Assembly (NCBI GenBank): GCA_030762935.1 | Contig: CM060882.1 | Location: forward strand, 20,527,001-20,591,000 | DNA: 64,000 nucleotides | From: Hymenopus coronatus | Lineage: Eukaryota; Arthropoda; Insecta; Mantodea; Hymenopodidae | Direction: 5' to 3' | Shown here: positions 45,648-56,497 of the stretch, piece after piece | How positions within the stretch are numbered: the first letter of the stretch is position 1 | How the letters are laid out: each line of letters begins with the position of its first letter | Notes under the pieces: model-generated | What the model saw: the letters and a program-made list of their open reading frames with translations, nothing else | Databases searched by the model: none | Told to the model about the DNA's origin: nothing | Position numbers and translations under genes: made by a program

Positions 45648-46600
45648 TATTTTCACGTTTTAGACGCCACGCATGTCCTTACTGCTATAAACGTTTTAAC
45701 GCGCCTGATTATACGCTTTCTGTGTGCGATGGAGTGTGAATTTTGTTTGGGTTTTTTCCCTTCATTGTTCATAGCTGAGTTTCTGCATATCAGCTCCTTT
45801 TGTTCACTAGCTTTGCTGCCTTTTCTTTCTTTCTGGACTCACGATCTTTCGTGTTTCAAGCGCTTTTATTTCATGTTTCTTTTCCCTTTTGATATAGCTA
45901 ACACTGTTTAAGTGAATTTGATTCTGTTTTAATTGTGATTGTATTCTATTTATTACTTTGTTTCTTTTCTTAAACTTTCTCTGCTTGTTTGCGTTATTTT
46001 TCTTTCTTATTTATTTAATTAGTTTTATTTCATTCGTTTTCCCCAATGTTTTATTATTACGTTACTCATATTTGTCTGTCTACTTTTATTGCTTCAAAAG
46101 GGACAATCTAAAAGTATGGTATTCAAGGATTTCTCAAGAAAGAAAATAGTCTGAGTTTGAAAAAATCTGCGTGAAGCTGCTTACACCTATTTATTGAAAG
46201 TTTGAAAAACTCTTCCCCGGAATCGGAATTTTCCAGACCTTCTATTGTATATTGAATTTCTGTTCCAATTCACAGAAATCGAGGATAATGCAGCATCTTA
46301 ACATTTAAGAACATAAACAAATATATCACCACCTTCAAGGAAAATGGCGGACTACCCGAGAGCAGCCAATATTACTAACTCTTCCAAATTTTCCTAATAG
46401 TTGACTAAAGCATGGATAGATGACAGCATTAATCAGAAAACTAAATAACTGAAGTATGTTCGTTGCCGCATAGCCCAAGACGGAGTTGAGGTCGTGGAAT
46501 TGCATTAAAAACGTTGGGCCGCATGAACATTTTGGATGGCCCGAGATATACTTGTGCTTGGGCTTCAATATGTTAATAATTAGTACATGGGCGAGAGAAT
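45648..46600. other. unassigned stretch, T-rich; weak receptor-like frame
   Basis: Strongly T-rich on the plus strand from 45720 to 46090, so Phe/Leu-rich frames there are compositional. A minus-strand frame at 46500-46335 reads ILQLFSFLINAVIYPCFS, which resembles a seventh transmembrane helix ending N-x-x-I-Y. It is too short to assign. Confidence 0.25.
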
Positions 46601-46601
46601 G

Positions 46602-46660
46602 TTGCATTCCACTCAAAATTTCGATACCGAGATTTCACTGGAAATACACGTTTTCGTGTG
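46602..46660 (-). mobile_element. H-family fragment
   Basis: TGTTGCATTCCACTCAAAATTTC through GGAAATACACGTTTT. Both ends are missing. Confidence 0.6.
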
Positions 46661-46788
46661 TCCGTAGAAGTAGTGTAGGCTCGAGGAACAATTACATATA
46701 TGTTTGTGAAATGGAGGACAAAGTATAAAATTTACAGAAGTGTGGAACAAGCAATCGCGGAAAACATCATAAAACATTCCGTAGCCAT

Positions 46789-46815
46789 TTTTACTTTCTC
46801 TAAACGTACTATGTA
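46789..46815 (-). mobile_element. H-family terminus interrupted at its palindrome
   Basis: TTTTTACTTTCTCTAAACG followed by TACTATGTA. The sequence then switches to the Tc1-like end CAGTCATGG at the central TA of the palindrome. Confidence 0.65.
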
Positions 46816-48400
46816 CAGTCATGGAAGAAATGATTGAGCGCTGTAACCTTTCAGTGTCGCTTCGGCCTCACGGAAGCACACGAAGTTACACAAGCTGGGT
46901 TCACTCGTGCGCGTGCGCTATGCTATAAAACATGCTTTTATTTAGCGAGGTAAGACGTAGTTGTTTGCTTTATAACATAAAATAGCAACCAGGGAACAAT
47001 CAAAATAACTGTTTTTCGCTAATATGCGCAGAAACACTAAAAAGTAAGCAAAACCTTGATAGTTTAGCTGTTTGCTGTAGTTCTTTATAAACAGGGAAAA
47101 GAATGCTCCGCGGTAGAAATGTCTCAGTGCTTGCGTGCTCCGTTTGAAACTCAAGAGTGCTACCTGGCGTAGGTTCGAGGCCAGTAACCCGCATAGTTTT
47201 GATTATTATTATTATTATTATTATTGTTGTTGTTGTTTTTAGTTTTCATATTAGTACGCTTTACAACCGATGTAGATTACGTTACATAATTCATTTACTC
47301 TGTGAAATGTGAAATCTTTTATTTTCTGTTCTCGCAAACTAGAAAACAAAGGAAAACACTGCAACCTGATTTCCGGTTGCTTTTAAATACAACAAAAGGC
47401 CTATAAAACAAGAGAAAACAAATTATAATACTTTGTGTGGCCCCCATTATTTGCTATCACTGCCCTCAATCTTCAAGACATAGAATCCACAAGCGTTTGA
47501 AAATAGGTAATGTCTTCTGCTAGTGAATCCCACGTTTCTGTCAGGGCAAACCAGAGCTGTGTAGCACTATTCAATTTCGGACCTTGGGAAAGCATCTGCT
47601 TTACTTTTGTCCAAACACGTTCAATTGGGTTGAGAGCTGCTGACTTTGGAGCCCATGGTGTCTGCTCCAATATATTTGGTGCTCCGAAAACCACTTTTGA
47701 ACTTTGGCCGACTTGTGGTTATCTTGTTGGAATTTAATATTATCGTTCCAGCATACCTGCACCTTCCCGAGATATCCATGCCCAAGCAGTAACGTCCGTT
47801 CGACCAATCCTTGAACGAATGGCCAAATAGCGCTTACCATATCGAGCACCACTAAACTTTTAAACAAACACAGCCGAATTGGCAGAACAGAACGTAGCGT
47901 CTTCGGAGAAAATTACTTCGCTCAAATCGAAGTATTCGTACTGTACATACAGCAAATGCCAACCTGTCAATTTTGTGGGCTTCAGTTAGCACTTCCTTCA
48001 CTGACGCACATCTACATCGAATTTCGGCATCTTTACAGGGGTTGCTAACCGTCCCTGCACTACCAGGGATTAAAGATAAAGCCTTGTATTCAGGGGCAGT
48101 AAGAACCTTATCTATTTCGACCTCTGCCATGAGAGACCTGTTTTCATTCTCCGTAGATACACGTGAGCGACCAGTGCTGTTCCTTGCAGCAACCTGTCCA
48201 TCCTCACGATATATCTTTGCCCACCTCCTCGCAGTGGACTGTGGAAGATCACAGATGCTACCCGCTCTGGTGGCCGTATTGGTGGCTGTACAACTCTGCG
48301 AAACCAGGGTGAGAGCAGTAGAACGTTTATCAACAGCCTCTGCCATTGCTAAACTATGAATGAGTGCGTCGGTGCTATAGCTGACTAATGGAACCAAGCA
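46816..48400 (-). pseudogene. Tc1-like transposase and element, inactivated
   Basis: The plus-strand left end CAGTCATGGAAGAAATGATTG looks like a Tc1 terminal repeat after a TA. The minus-strand coding remnant runs from about 48345 to 47473. An N-terminal HTH (DLPQSTARRWAKIYREDG) is followed by a basic linker and GRSRVST. The second catalytic Asp is in KFQQDN (codon 47721-47723), and the Glu is in AALNPIERVWTKVKQ (codon 47620-47622). They are about 33 codons apart with a frameshift between, consistent with a DD34E-type enzyme. Multiple frameshifts; the right terminal repeat is missing, as H sequence begins at 48402. Confidence 0.82.
47201..47237. repeat. (ATT)n-(GTT)n microsatellite
   Basis: About eight ATT units, then three to four GTT units, inside the non-coding part of the Tc1-like element. 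Confidence 0.8.
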
Positions 48401-48401
48401 C

Positions 48402-48579
48402 AGGGATGCGAAGATACTAAACTTAATTACACACACGGACAATGTTTTTGAAAATACTTTTTTTGGATACAGAGGACCCTAAAACATATATTTCCGGTGA
48501 AATTTCGGTATCGAATTTTTGGGTGGAGTGCAATACCTTCTCTATACACTATGTACATAGTACGCGTAGAGAAAGTAAA
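48402..48579 (+). mobile_element. H-family right end fragment
   Basis: It enters at GGATGCGAAGATACTAAAC, carries a short ACACACAC and the GAGGACCC block, and ends in a perfect palindrome and GAGAAAGTAAAA. A full copy follows at once. Confidence 0.75.
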
Positions 48580-48584
48580 AAAAA

Positions 48585-49375
48585 TCTGATGTGTTCCATT
48601 CACATGACTTTCTCTACATCTCTGTAATAAATTATTATTAAAAATCTTATGGTTCCATTTACTTCATGCTAATCGAGAAAAAATTGGCAGAAATAGTCTT
48701 ATTACTTGCTTCCTTGTAAGTAGAAGCGAAATAAGGGAGTACCATAAGTTAAAGTGATAGTAAAAAGCTGGTTGCGATGTGACTGAAGTTCCTTTGTTTG
48801 TATGGACCGGAGTTGACAAATTCCTATACAAGAAAAGTATAAGCTTTTCAAAGCTGAAACCAAAAACAAGGAATATCTAAAAAACGATCAACTGCACGAA
48901 AAAAATGTATATAACATAAATGGTGTTTTAATGTGCTCTACATTTTTTATAGTAACCTTTTGTCCATCTCTTACGGTTTAATAGTTACGCAAAATTTCGT
49001 AAAATTGATCCAGAATAAAGTAGTATTAAGATGCTATTCCCAGAAAATTCAAAATATCCGTTTTATCTGTCAGGTAAATATCTTAAGTATACGATATTTT
49101 AATCAAAATCGTTAGAGCCATTTTTAAGAAAATAGAAAAAAGGTTCCATGTAAAGGGTATTTTGGAGTGGAGGGATTTTTCTCAAAATCTTCGTGTCGCA
49201 TCCCTGGAGGATACTAATTATAAATACACACACGGAAGATTTTTTTGAAAATGCTTTTTTTTGGATACAGAGGACCCTAAAACATATATTTCCGGTGAAA
49301 TCTCGATATCGAATTTTTGAGTGGCGTGCAATACCTTCTCTATACACTATTTACATGGTACGTATAGAGAAAAAA
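48585..49375 (+). mobile_element. H-family element, full length
   Basis: TCTGATGTGTTCC to ACGTATAGAGAAAAAAATAG. Like the fragment before it, it lacks the GTTTTTGAGTTATCG block (ATACACACACGGAAG follows TAATTATAA), so the two share a deletion. Confidence 0.83.
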
Positions 49376-49448
49376 ATAGTAGGAATAGGTCTGTGTGTGT
49401 TCCTATATTTGTATGAGGAACACTATTTTAGAGACTAGTAATAAAATA

Positions 49449-49781
49449 TCTGATGTGTTACACTCACATGACTTTCTCTGGCTTCTCTAAAAACTTCTTA
49501 GAAAAGAACATTCTTCTTTCTACACAATGCTAATCGAGATAAACATTATCATAATGTTCTTATTACTTAGTTCCTTATTAAGTAGAAGGGAACTAAAGAA
49601 ACGCGTTATGATAAATCGATATTCAAATGTTTTAAAAGCTGTCGTTATGCGATTGTCAATGCAAATCGTTTCTTTGCTTGGCCAGGAATAGAACAAAAGA
49701 AAAACGGATACCACATTCTTTACAACAGAAACCATTAACAAGGAATACATCGGAAACGGTTACCTCCACAACAAAAGAAAG
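49449..49781 (+). mobile_element. H-family element, subgroup 2, 3' truncated
   Basis: ATCTGATGTGTTACACTCAC to CGGTTACCTCCACAACAAAAG, stopping before mid-body. Confidence 0.72.
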
Positions 49782-49834
49782 ACAGGTTAATTTTGCTCAC
49801 AGTACTCCTTATTACGATTGAGATTCTTATGCGT

Positions 49835-49985
49835 GACGTAAATCTACGACACTGGACGAACGACTTTACTTTGCCTCCGAAGGAAGTCATGCTAAGGATT
49901 TTTACGCCCGAAAAAAAATTCCACCGCCCTCCACCGGGTTTGAACTCGCGATCTTGGGTATAAGATAACCATTACATCACAGAGT
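49835..49985 (-). mobile_element. SINE C fragment
   Basis: The minus strand reads a tRNA-like head (GATGTAATGGTTATC, B box GAGTTCAAACCC) and the body AAAATCCTTAGCATGAC through CGTAGATTTACG. The tail is missing. Confidence 0.65.
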
Positions 49986-49992
49986 ACGACAC

Positions 49993-50035
49993 AGAGATGT
50001 AGAGAAAATCATGTGAATGTAATATATACTTTTTT
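49993..50035 (-). mobile_element. H-family left end only
   Basis: GAGATGTAGAGAAAATCATG, then TGAATGTAATATATAC, is the complement of the TCTGATG end, degraded. Confidence 0.55.
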
Positions 50036-50730
50036 TACGAATAAATAATTAAATTTCGGAGTGCTGAAAATGTATTTACTGTTGAAATATTTTAAAGTGT
50101 TTCCTGCAACGGTGTTTTTAGGATGGCATTGAGGTGGGAGTGTGACGCAAGTAACATTTCTTGCAGTGTGTCGGTTGGTCGTCCCCAAGCTCTCTAACAT
50201 GACATGGACGAGATAGCATCGCTTCTCCCCAAGAGACAGACGCCGCTGCCTAGCCAATTAAATCACCCGAGCCGCTAATTTTCACAAAGCGCACAGACTG
50301 ACGTTACTCGTGCACAACGAATGTGAAATGCGCAGGAGTAGTGGCTAATGGCTTCTGCCCATCTGCCAACATGTCCAATGCTCTTAGCTCTGTGTACATG
50401 CTATTCAGCTCCTTAAGCTCTGAACCACAGCGCTGAAAAATGTTCCATTAATTTCACATCATAGCACTGAGTGCTCAAAACTTGCGTCTAGTCAGGCTTA
50501 AATACGAACAGTGTTCGAACTTGAGAGTTGCTGAAACCATCAAAACTTGAGTAGAACGTGTAAATGCCCGAGTACGCTTAAATTCGCGATGTTGAGATGG
50601 ATGGCCTAGCCTAATTTACTGACGTACCGAGCAATCGATATAGTTCATACATTGCTGCGTAAACCTGCCGGGATTTTTTTGTGGTAGCTTAACCCTTAGT
50701 TGCCTCATTAGTATATATCCAGTTTTTCCT
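50036..50730. other. unassigned stretch
   Basis: An 82-codon minus-strand frame (50009-50257) with no recognisable domain; otherwise nothing. Confidence 0.35.
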
Positions 50731-50770
50731 TTATTTCAAGTTTGAAACTAGAGTTCAAGTAAAAAAAAAA
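50731..50770 (+). repeat. flank duplicated at 52313-52348
   Basis: CTTTATTTCAAGTTTGAAAC, TAGAGTTCAAGT and an A-run precede an H left end. Nearly the same stretch (TTTAAATTTAAAACTGGAGT...) precedes the H left end at 52349. Confidence 0.55.
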
Positions 50771-51445
50771 TCTGATGTGTTCCATTCACATGACTTTCTT
50801 TACATCTCTACAACAAACTATTCTTAAAACGCTTAAACTTCTATTCACTTCATGCTAAACGAATAAAAATTAGCAGAAATAGTCCTATTACTTGCTTCCT
50901 TGTAAGTAGAAGTGAAATAGGGGAGTACCATAAGCTAAAGTGATAGTCAAAAGCTAGTTGCTATGTGACTGAAGTTCTTTTATAAATATGGACAGGAGTC
51001 AACATATTCCTGTATGAGAAAAGTTAAGTTTTTCAAAGCTGAAACCAAAAACAAGGAATATTTCCAAAACGATCAACTCCTCGAACAAAATATACAGGAC
51101 ATAAATTGTATGTTTGAATGTGCTCTACATTTTTCAGTGGTAAGTTCTTGTCCATTTCTTACGTTTAGCAGCTATGCAAAATTCGGTAAAATTCATCCAG
51201 AATAAAGTAGTATATATAGTATTCACAAAACATTCAAGATATACATTTTATTTGCAGGTAAACATCTTTAATATACGATATTTCAATCAAAATCGTTAGA
51301 GCCATTTTTGAGAAAATCAACATTTTCCAAAAAAGATCGAAGTAAAGGGTAGTTGGGGTGGGGGAGTTTCTAGAAAATCTTCGTGTCACATGCTTGGAAC
51401 ACACCAAAATTAAATACCAAGTTTGCTATTTACCGATCTTTCGAT
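50771..51445 (+). mobile_element. H-family element, right end missing
   Basis: TCTGATGTGTTCC to ATTTACCGATCTTTCGATT, then an opposed H terminus begins. The microsatellite and palindrome are absent. Confidence 0.8.
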
Positions 51446-52311
51446 TTTACTTTCTCTATACGCACTATGTACATAGTGTATAGAGAATGTATTGCACTCC
51501 ACAAAAAATACGATACCGAGATTTCATCGGAAATATATGTTTTAGGGTCCTCTGTATCCAAAAAAAGTATTTTCAGAAAAAGGTCCGTGTGTGTGTCCGT
51601 GTGTCTTTGAACACGATAACTCAAAAACGAAAAATCGGTAAAATACCAAACTTGGTATTTAGGTTTAGTATCTTCCGGGGATGTGACACGAAGATTTTGA
51701 GAAAAATCCCCTCACTCCAAACTACTCTTTACGTGGAACTTTTTTCGAAAATTTTGATTTTTTAAAAAATGGCTCTAACGATTTTGATAAAAATAATCGT
51801 ATATTAAAGATATTTACCTGACAAAATGTATATTTTGAATTTTTGGGAATACCCTCGGAAGACTACTTTATTCTGAGTGAATTTTACGGAATTTTGCATA
51901 AGAGCTAACCTGTAAGAGAGAGACAACGACTTATCACACAAAAAATGTAGAGAACATTAAAACACACACTTTATGTTGTATACATTTTTTTCGTGGAGTT
52001 GATTGTTTTTGAGATATTCCTTGTTTTTGGTTTAAGTTATAAAAACCTATAATTTTCTCATACAGGACTTTGTGAACTCGTATCCATACAAACAAAGGAA
52101 CTTCAGTCACATAGCAACCAGCTTTTGACTATTACTTTAACCTATAGTACTCCCTTATTTCGCTTCTACTTTACAAGTAATTAAAGAAATAAGGCTATTT
52201 CTGCCAATTTTTTCTCGATTAGCAGGAAGTAAATAAAACCATAAGCTTTTTAAAAATAATTTATTGCAAAGATATAGAGAAAGTCATGTGAATAGAAAAC
52301 ATAAGATTTTC
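51446..52311 (-). mobile_element. H-family element, full length
   Basis: TTTACTTTCTCTATACGCAC with a perfect palindrome, to AAACATAAGATTTTC. The antisense frame (51487-51765) is open for 92 codons through the GTGTGTG tract. Confidence 0.84.
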
Positions 52312-52348
52312 TTTAATTTAAATTTAAAACTGGAGTTCTAATAAAAAA

Positions 52349-52809
52349 ATCTCATGTGTTCCATTCACACGACTGTCTCTACATCTCTGCAACAAATAGT
52401 TAAAAAGCTTATGCTTTTATTTACTTCATGCTAAACGAGAAACAATTAGCAGAAATTGTCTTATTACTTGCTTCCTTGTAAGTAGAAACGAAAAAGGGAG
52501 TACCATAGGTTAAAGTGAAAGTCAAAAGCTGGTTGCTAAGTCCCTTTGTTTTTATGGATAGGAGTTGACAAATTTTTGTATGACAAAGGTATAAGTTTTT
52601 CAAGGCTGAAGCCAAAAACAGGGAATATCTAAAAAGCGATCAACTGCACGAAAAAAATGTATATTACATAAATTGCGTGTTTTAATGTGCTCTACATTGT
52701 TTTTGTGGTAAGTTTTTGAATATCCCTTACGGTTTACCACTTATACAAAATTCCGTAAAATTCATCCAGAAGAAAGTAGTCTTCAGAAGCTATTCCCAGA
52801 AAATTCAAG

Positions 52810-52841
<32 letters not shown>

Positions 52842-53095
52842 TGTCGTGTAAATATCTGTGATATATGGCATTTTAATCAAAGTTATTAGAACCATTTTTA
52901 AGAAAATAAAAATTTTCGAAATGTTTGCATATAAAGGGTAGTTTGGAGTGAGGAGATTTTCTAAAAAATCTTTTTGTCGCGTCCTTGGAAGATGCCAAAC
53001 TTAAATACCAAGTTTGGTTTTTAACGGTCTTTTCATTTTTGAGCCATGCTGCCCACAGACACACAGACAGACAGTCACACACACATACACACACA
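52349..53095 (+). mobile_element. H-family element, joined head-on to an inverted copy
   Basis: ATCTCATGTGTTCC to the CA tract (CACACACACATACACAC). An (AT)n run of about 14 units lies at 52810-52838. Beyond the CA tract the sequence is the complement strand of the family. Confidence 0.8.
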
Positions 53096-53542
53096 GCATA
53101 GCTCAAAAACGAAAATACCGTTAAATAACAAACTTGGTATTTAATTTTGATGTCTTACAAGGAGCGACACGAAGATTTTCAAGAAATGCCCACCCCCAAC
53201 TACTCTTTACTTGGATAGTTTTTTCGAAAATTTTGATTTTCTCAAAAATGCCTCTAACGATTTCGATTAAAATATCGTATATTAAAGATATTTACCTGAC
53301 AAATAAAATGTATATCTTGAACTTTCTGGGAATAGCCTCTGAAGACTACTTTATTCTGGATGAATTTTGCGGAATTTTGCATTACTCCTAAACCGAAAGA
53401 GATGGACAAAAACTTACCACTCAAAAATGTAGAGCTCAATCAAACATACAATTTATGCTACGTACATTTTATTTGAGGATTGATCGTTATGGAGATATTC
53501 CTTGTTTTTGGTTTCAGCTTTGAAAAAACTTATATTTTCTTA
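53096..53542 (-). mobile_element. H-family fragment, inverted partner
   Basis: AGCATAGCTCAAAAACG to TTTGAAAAAACTTATATTTTC. The palindromic end is missing at the CA junction, and the TCTGATG end is missing on the right. Confidence 0.78.
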
Positions 53543-53876
53543 AAAATGGCTCTAACGTTTTTGATTAAAATCTCGTATACAAGTATTTAAGATATATACT
53601 TTACAAATAAAATATATATCTTGAATTTTCTGGGACTAGCCTCTAAAGACTACTTTATTCTGGATCAATTTTACGGATTTTTGCATAAATGTTAAACCAT
53701 ACGACAAAGACAAACACTTACCACACCAAAAACGTAGAACACGTTAAAACACACAATTTATGTTATATAATTTTTTTTCCTGGAGCTGATTGTTTTTGAT
53801 ATATTACTTGTTTTTGGTTTCAGCTTTGAAAAACGAATACTTTTCTCATACAGGAATTTGTGAACTCGGGTCCATC
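53543..53876 (-). mobile_element. H-family fragment, direct repeat of previous
   Basis: It restarts at AAAAATGGCTCTAACG, so this block occurs twice (53247 and 53542). It runs to CTCATACAGGAATTTGTGAAC, where SINE D sequence takes over. Confidence 0.75.
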
Positions 53877-53879
53877 CGG

Positions 53880-53990
53880 GTTCTACGGTTTTCATCAGAT
53901 TCCACCGGTGCTGCATCTTCATTTCGTGTATCACTCATCAATGCCATCGCCTGCGGTGCCACAAGTAGTAAAAGCGGGAATTAAAACACT
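53880..53990 (+). mobile_element. SINE D, tail part
   Basis: GATTCCACCGGTGCTGCATC, then CATCGCCTGCGGTGCCACAAG, matches 61399-61470 closely. The head is absent. Confidence 0.65.
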
Positions 53991-53999
53991 ATACAATAA

Positions 54000-54671
54000 A
54001 CATCTTTTGAGTTGCATTCACATGAATTTCTCTACATCTCTGCTTAAAACATATTATTAAAAGGCTTATGCTTCTATTTACTTCATGCTAATCGAGAAAA
54101 AATGAGCAAAACTAGTCTAATTACTTCCCTCCATACAAGTAGAAGCGAAATAAGGGAGTACCATACGTTAAAGTGAAAGCCAAAAGCTGGTTGCTATGTG
54201 ACTGATGTTCGTTTGTTTGTATGGACAGGTGTCGACACATTCCTGTATAGAAAAGTATAAGTTTTTAAAGCTAAAACCAATAACAAGGAACATATCCAGA
54301 ACGATCAACTCACGAAAAAAATGTATATAACATAAATTGTGTGTTTTATCGTCGTCTATATTTTTTGTATAGTAAGTTTTTGTCTATCTCTTACGGTTTA
54401 TCAGTTATACAGAATTCAATAAAGAGGCCTTCAGAGACTATGCCCAGGAAATTTATTTTATTTAGCATGTAATATCTACACATAGGAGATTTTAATCAAA
54501 ATTGTTAAAGCAATTCTTGAGAAAACTATAATTTTCGAAATTTTTTCCATATAAAGGGTAGTTTGTGGTGAGGGGATCTTCTTAAAAACCTGCGTGTCAC
54601 ATCTAAACTAAACTTAAATACCAAGTTTGGTATTTAATGGTTTTTTCGTATTTGAGCTTTGCTGTCCACAG

Positions 54672-54706
<35 letters not shown>

Positions 54707-54858
54707 CACACACATGGACCTTTTTCCAAAAATCCTTTTTTTGGATTCAGGGGGACCCAAAACATTTATATCCGTTGAAACCCAGTATCGAATTTTTTGA
54801 TGGAATGCAATGCCTTCTCTATACACTGTGTATAGAGTACGTGTAGAGAAAGTAAAAT
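54000..54858 (+). mobile_element. H-family element, near full length
   Basis: CATCTTTTGAGTTGCATTCAC (mutated left end) to GTGTAGAGAAAGTAAAA. CA tract at 54671-54700. CCCTGAATCC-type subgroup (GGATTCAGGGGGACCC). Confidence 0.82.
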
Positions 54859-54923
54859 GAATAATCTGTTGTAAGAAGTTTGTAGAACATCTAGTGAAAG
54901 TTGTGCGATGGCAACATTCAGAA

Positions 54924-55063
54924 TTTTACTTTCTCTATACGCACGATGTACATAGTGTATAGAGAAGGTATTGCACTCCACCAAAACATTTGATACCGAA
55001 ATTTCACCGGAAATATTTGTTTTAGGGTCCCCTGTATCTAAAAGAAGTATTTTCAGAAAAAGA

Positions 55064-55105
<42 letters not shown>

Positions 55106-55484
55106 CGTGTGTCTGTGAACACGATACATCAAAAACGAAAAGTCGGTAAAATACCAAACTTGGTATTTAAGTTTAATATCTTCCAGGGATGCGACACGAA
55201 TATTTTGAGAAAAATCCCCCCACCCCCAACTACCATTTACATGGAACTTTTTTCGAAAATTTTGATTTTCTCAAAAATGCTCTAACGATTTTGATTAAAA
55301 TATCGTATATTTAAGTTATTTACCTGACAAATAAAATGTATATTTTGAATTTTCTGGGAATAGCCTCTGTAGACTGCTTTATTCTGGGTCAATTTTACGG
55401 AATTTTGCATAACTGCTAAACCGTAAGAGATGGATAAAAACTTACCACACAACAAATTTAGAGCATTTTAAAATACACAATTTT

Positions 55485-55542
<58 letters not shown>

Positions 55543-55837
55543 TACGTGGAGTTGATTGTTTTTTTAGATATTCCTTGTTTTTGGTTTCAGCTATAAAAAC
55601 TTATAATTTTCTCATAAAGGACTTTGTGAACTCGTGTGCATACAAACAAAGGAACTTCAGTCACATAGCAACCAGATTTTGACTACCACTTTAACCTATG
55701 GTAGTCCCTTATTTCGCTCCTACTTACAAGGAAGCAAGTAATAAGACTATATCTGCTAAATTTTTTTTCGATCGGCATGAAGGAAATTTTTTGCAGAGAT
55801 GTAGAGAAAGTCGTGTGAATGGAACACATCAGAGTTT
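54924..55837 (-). mobile_element. H-family element, full length with (AT)n
   Basis: TTTTACTTTCTCTATACGC to ACACATCAGAGTTTTG. The GT tract (55068-55100) grades into GCGCGC. A 50 bp pure AT run at 55490-55540 interrupts the ATATACATTTTTTTCG block. The frame 54971-55285 is open for 104 codons. Confidence 0.84.
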
Positions 55838-56335
55838 TGTTCTTAGAAGTATACAAATGTTCTGGATGCCCTCCATTTTGAGTAGTATAACATGAGCCAA
55901 AATGAATGACCTAATTTCATAGAGGAAGATTATCTCCATGGAGAAAGAAAGAAGGATTGTACATTCAGAGCGAGATGGACATAGGTCAATAAAAAGCAGG
56001 GGATAGGATAAGCATAGAGATATCTTCCTCTGGGAGGGATACATAGTGGTATGATGTTCTTAGAGTAAAGCCACGCGGAGGGATCTGTTTGATGGTAACT
56101 AGCAGCGACAAAGCTTCTTTTAGCAACTAGATTACACTGAGGCAATCATCGGCTTGGGTACAAATCCTGCGGTACGAGGGAAACATTTTCATCCCTTCTC
56201 TCTGTCACTTCGTGTCTTTTAACTGAGCCCCAACCTCAGCAGTGGATCAGAATTCCATATTTCTAACCTCACTTATTGGTGCTTCTGTCAGTTTCTGTTC
56301 AGAACGATAAACTTTAGTTCTTTTAAAAACATACC
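55838..56335. other. unassigned stretch
   Basis: Spacer between two minus-strand H copies with a mixed base composition. Two 71-codon minus-strand frames have no recognisable domain. Confidence 0.35.
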
Positions 56336-56451
56336 TTTTTACTTTCTCTATACGTGCTATGTACATAGTGTATAGAGAAGGTATTGCACTCCACCAAAAA
56401 ATTCGATACTGAGATTTCACCGGAAATATTTATTTTAGGTTCCCCTGTATC

Positions 56452-56497
<46 letters not shown>

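Noticed and set aside
45627..46149. Two Phe/Leu-rich membrane-protein-like frames
   Set aside because: The plus strand is T-rich throughout this stretch, which alone gives Phe/Leu-rich open frames.
47601..47867. A host gene on the minus strand near 47.6-48.4 kb
   Set aside because: The QQDN and NPIERVW motifs and the HTH identify it as a broken Tc1-like transposase.
48442..48627. Frames repeating DTGDPKTYISGEISVSNFWVECNTFSIHYVHS across many copies
   Set aside because: This is the right terminal region of the H family. It is open in several frames on both strands because of its base composition, and the 'protein' crosses the non-coding palindrome and terminus.
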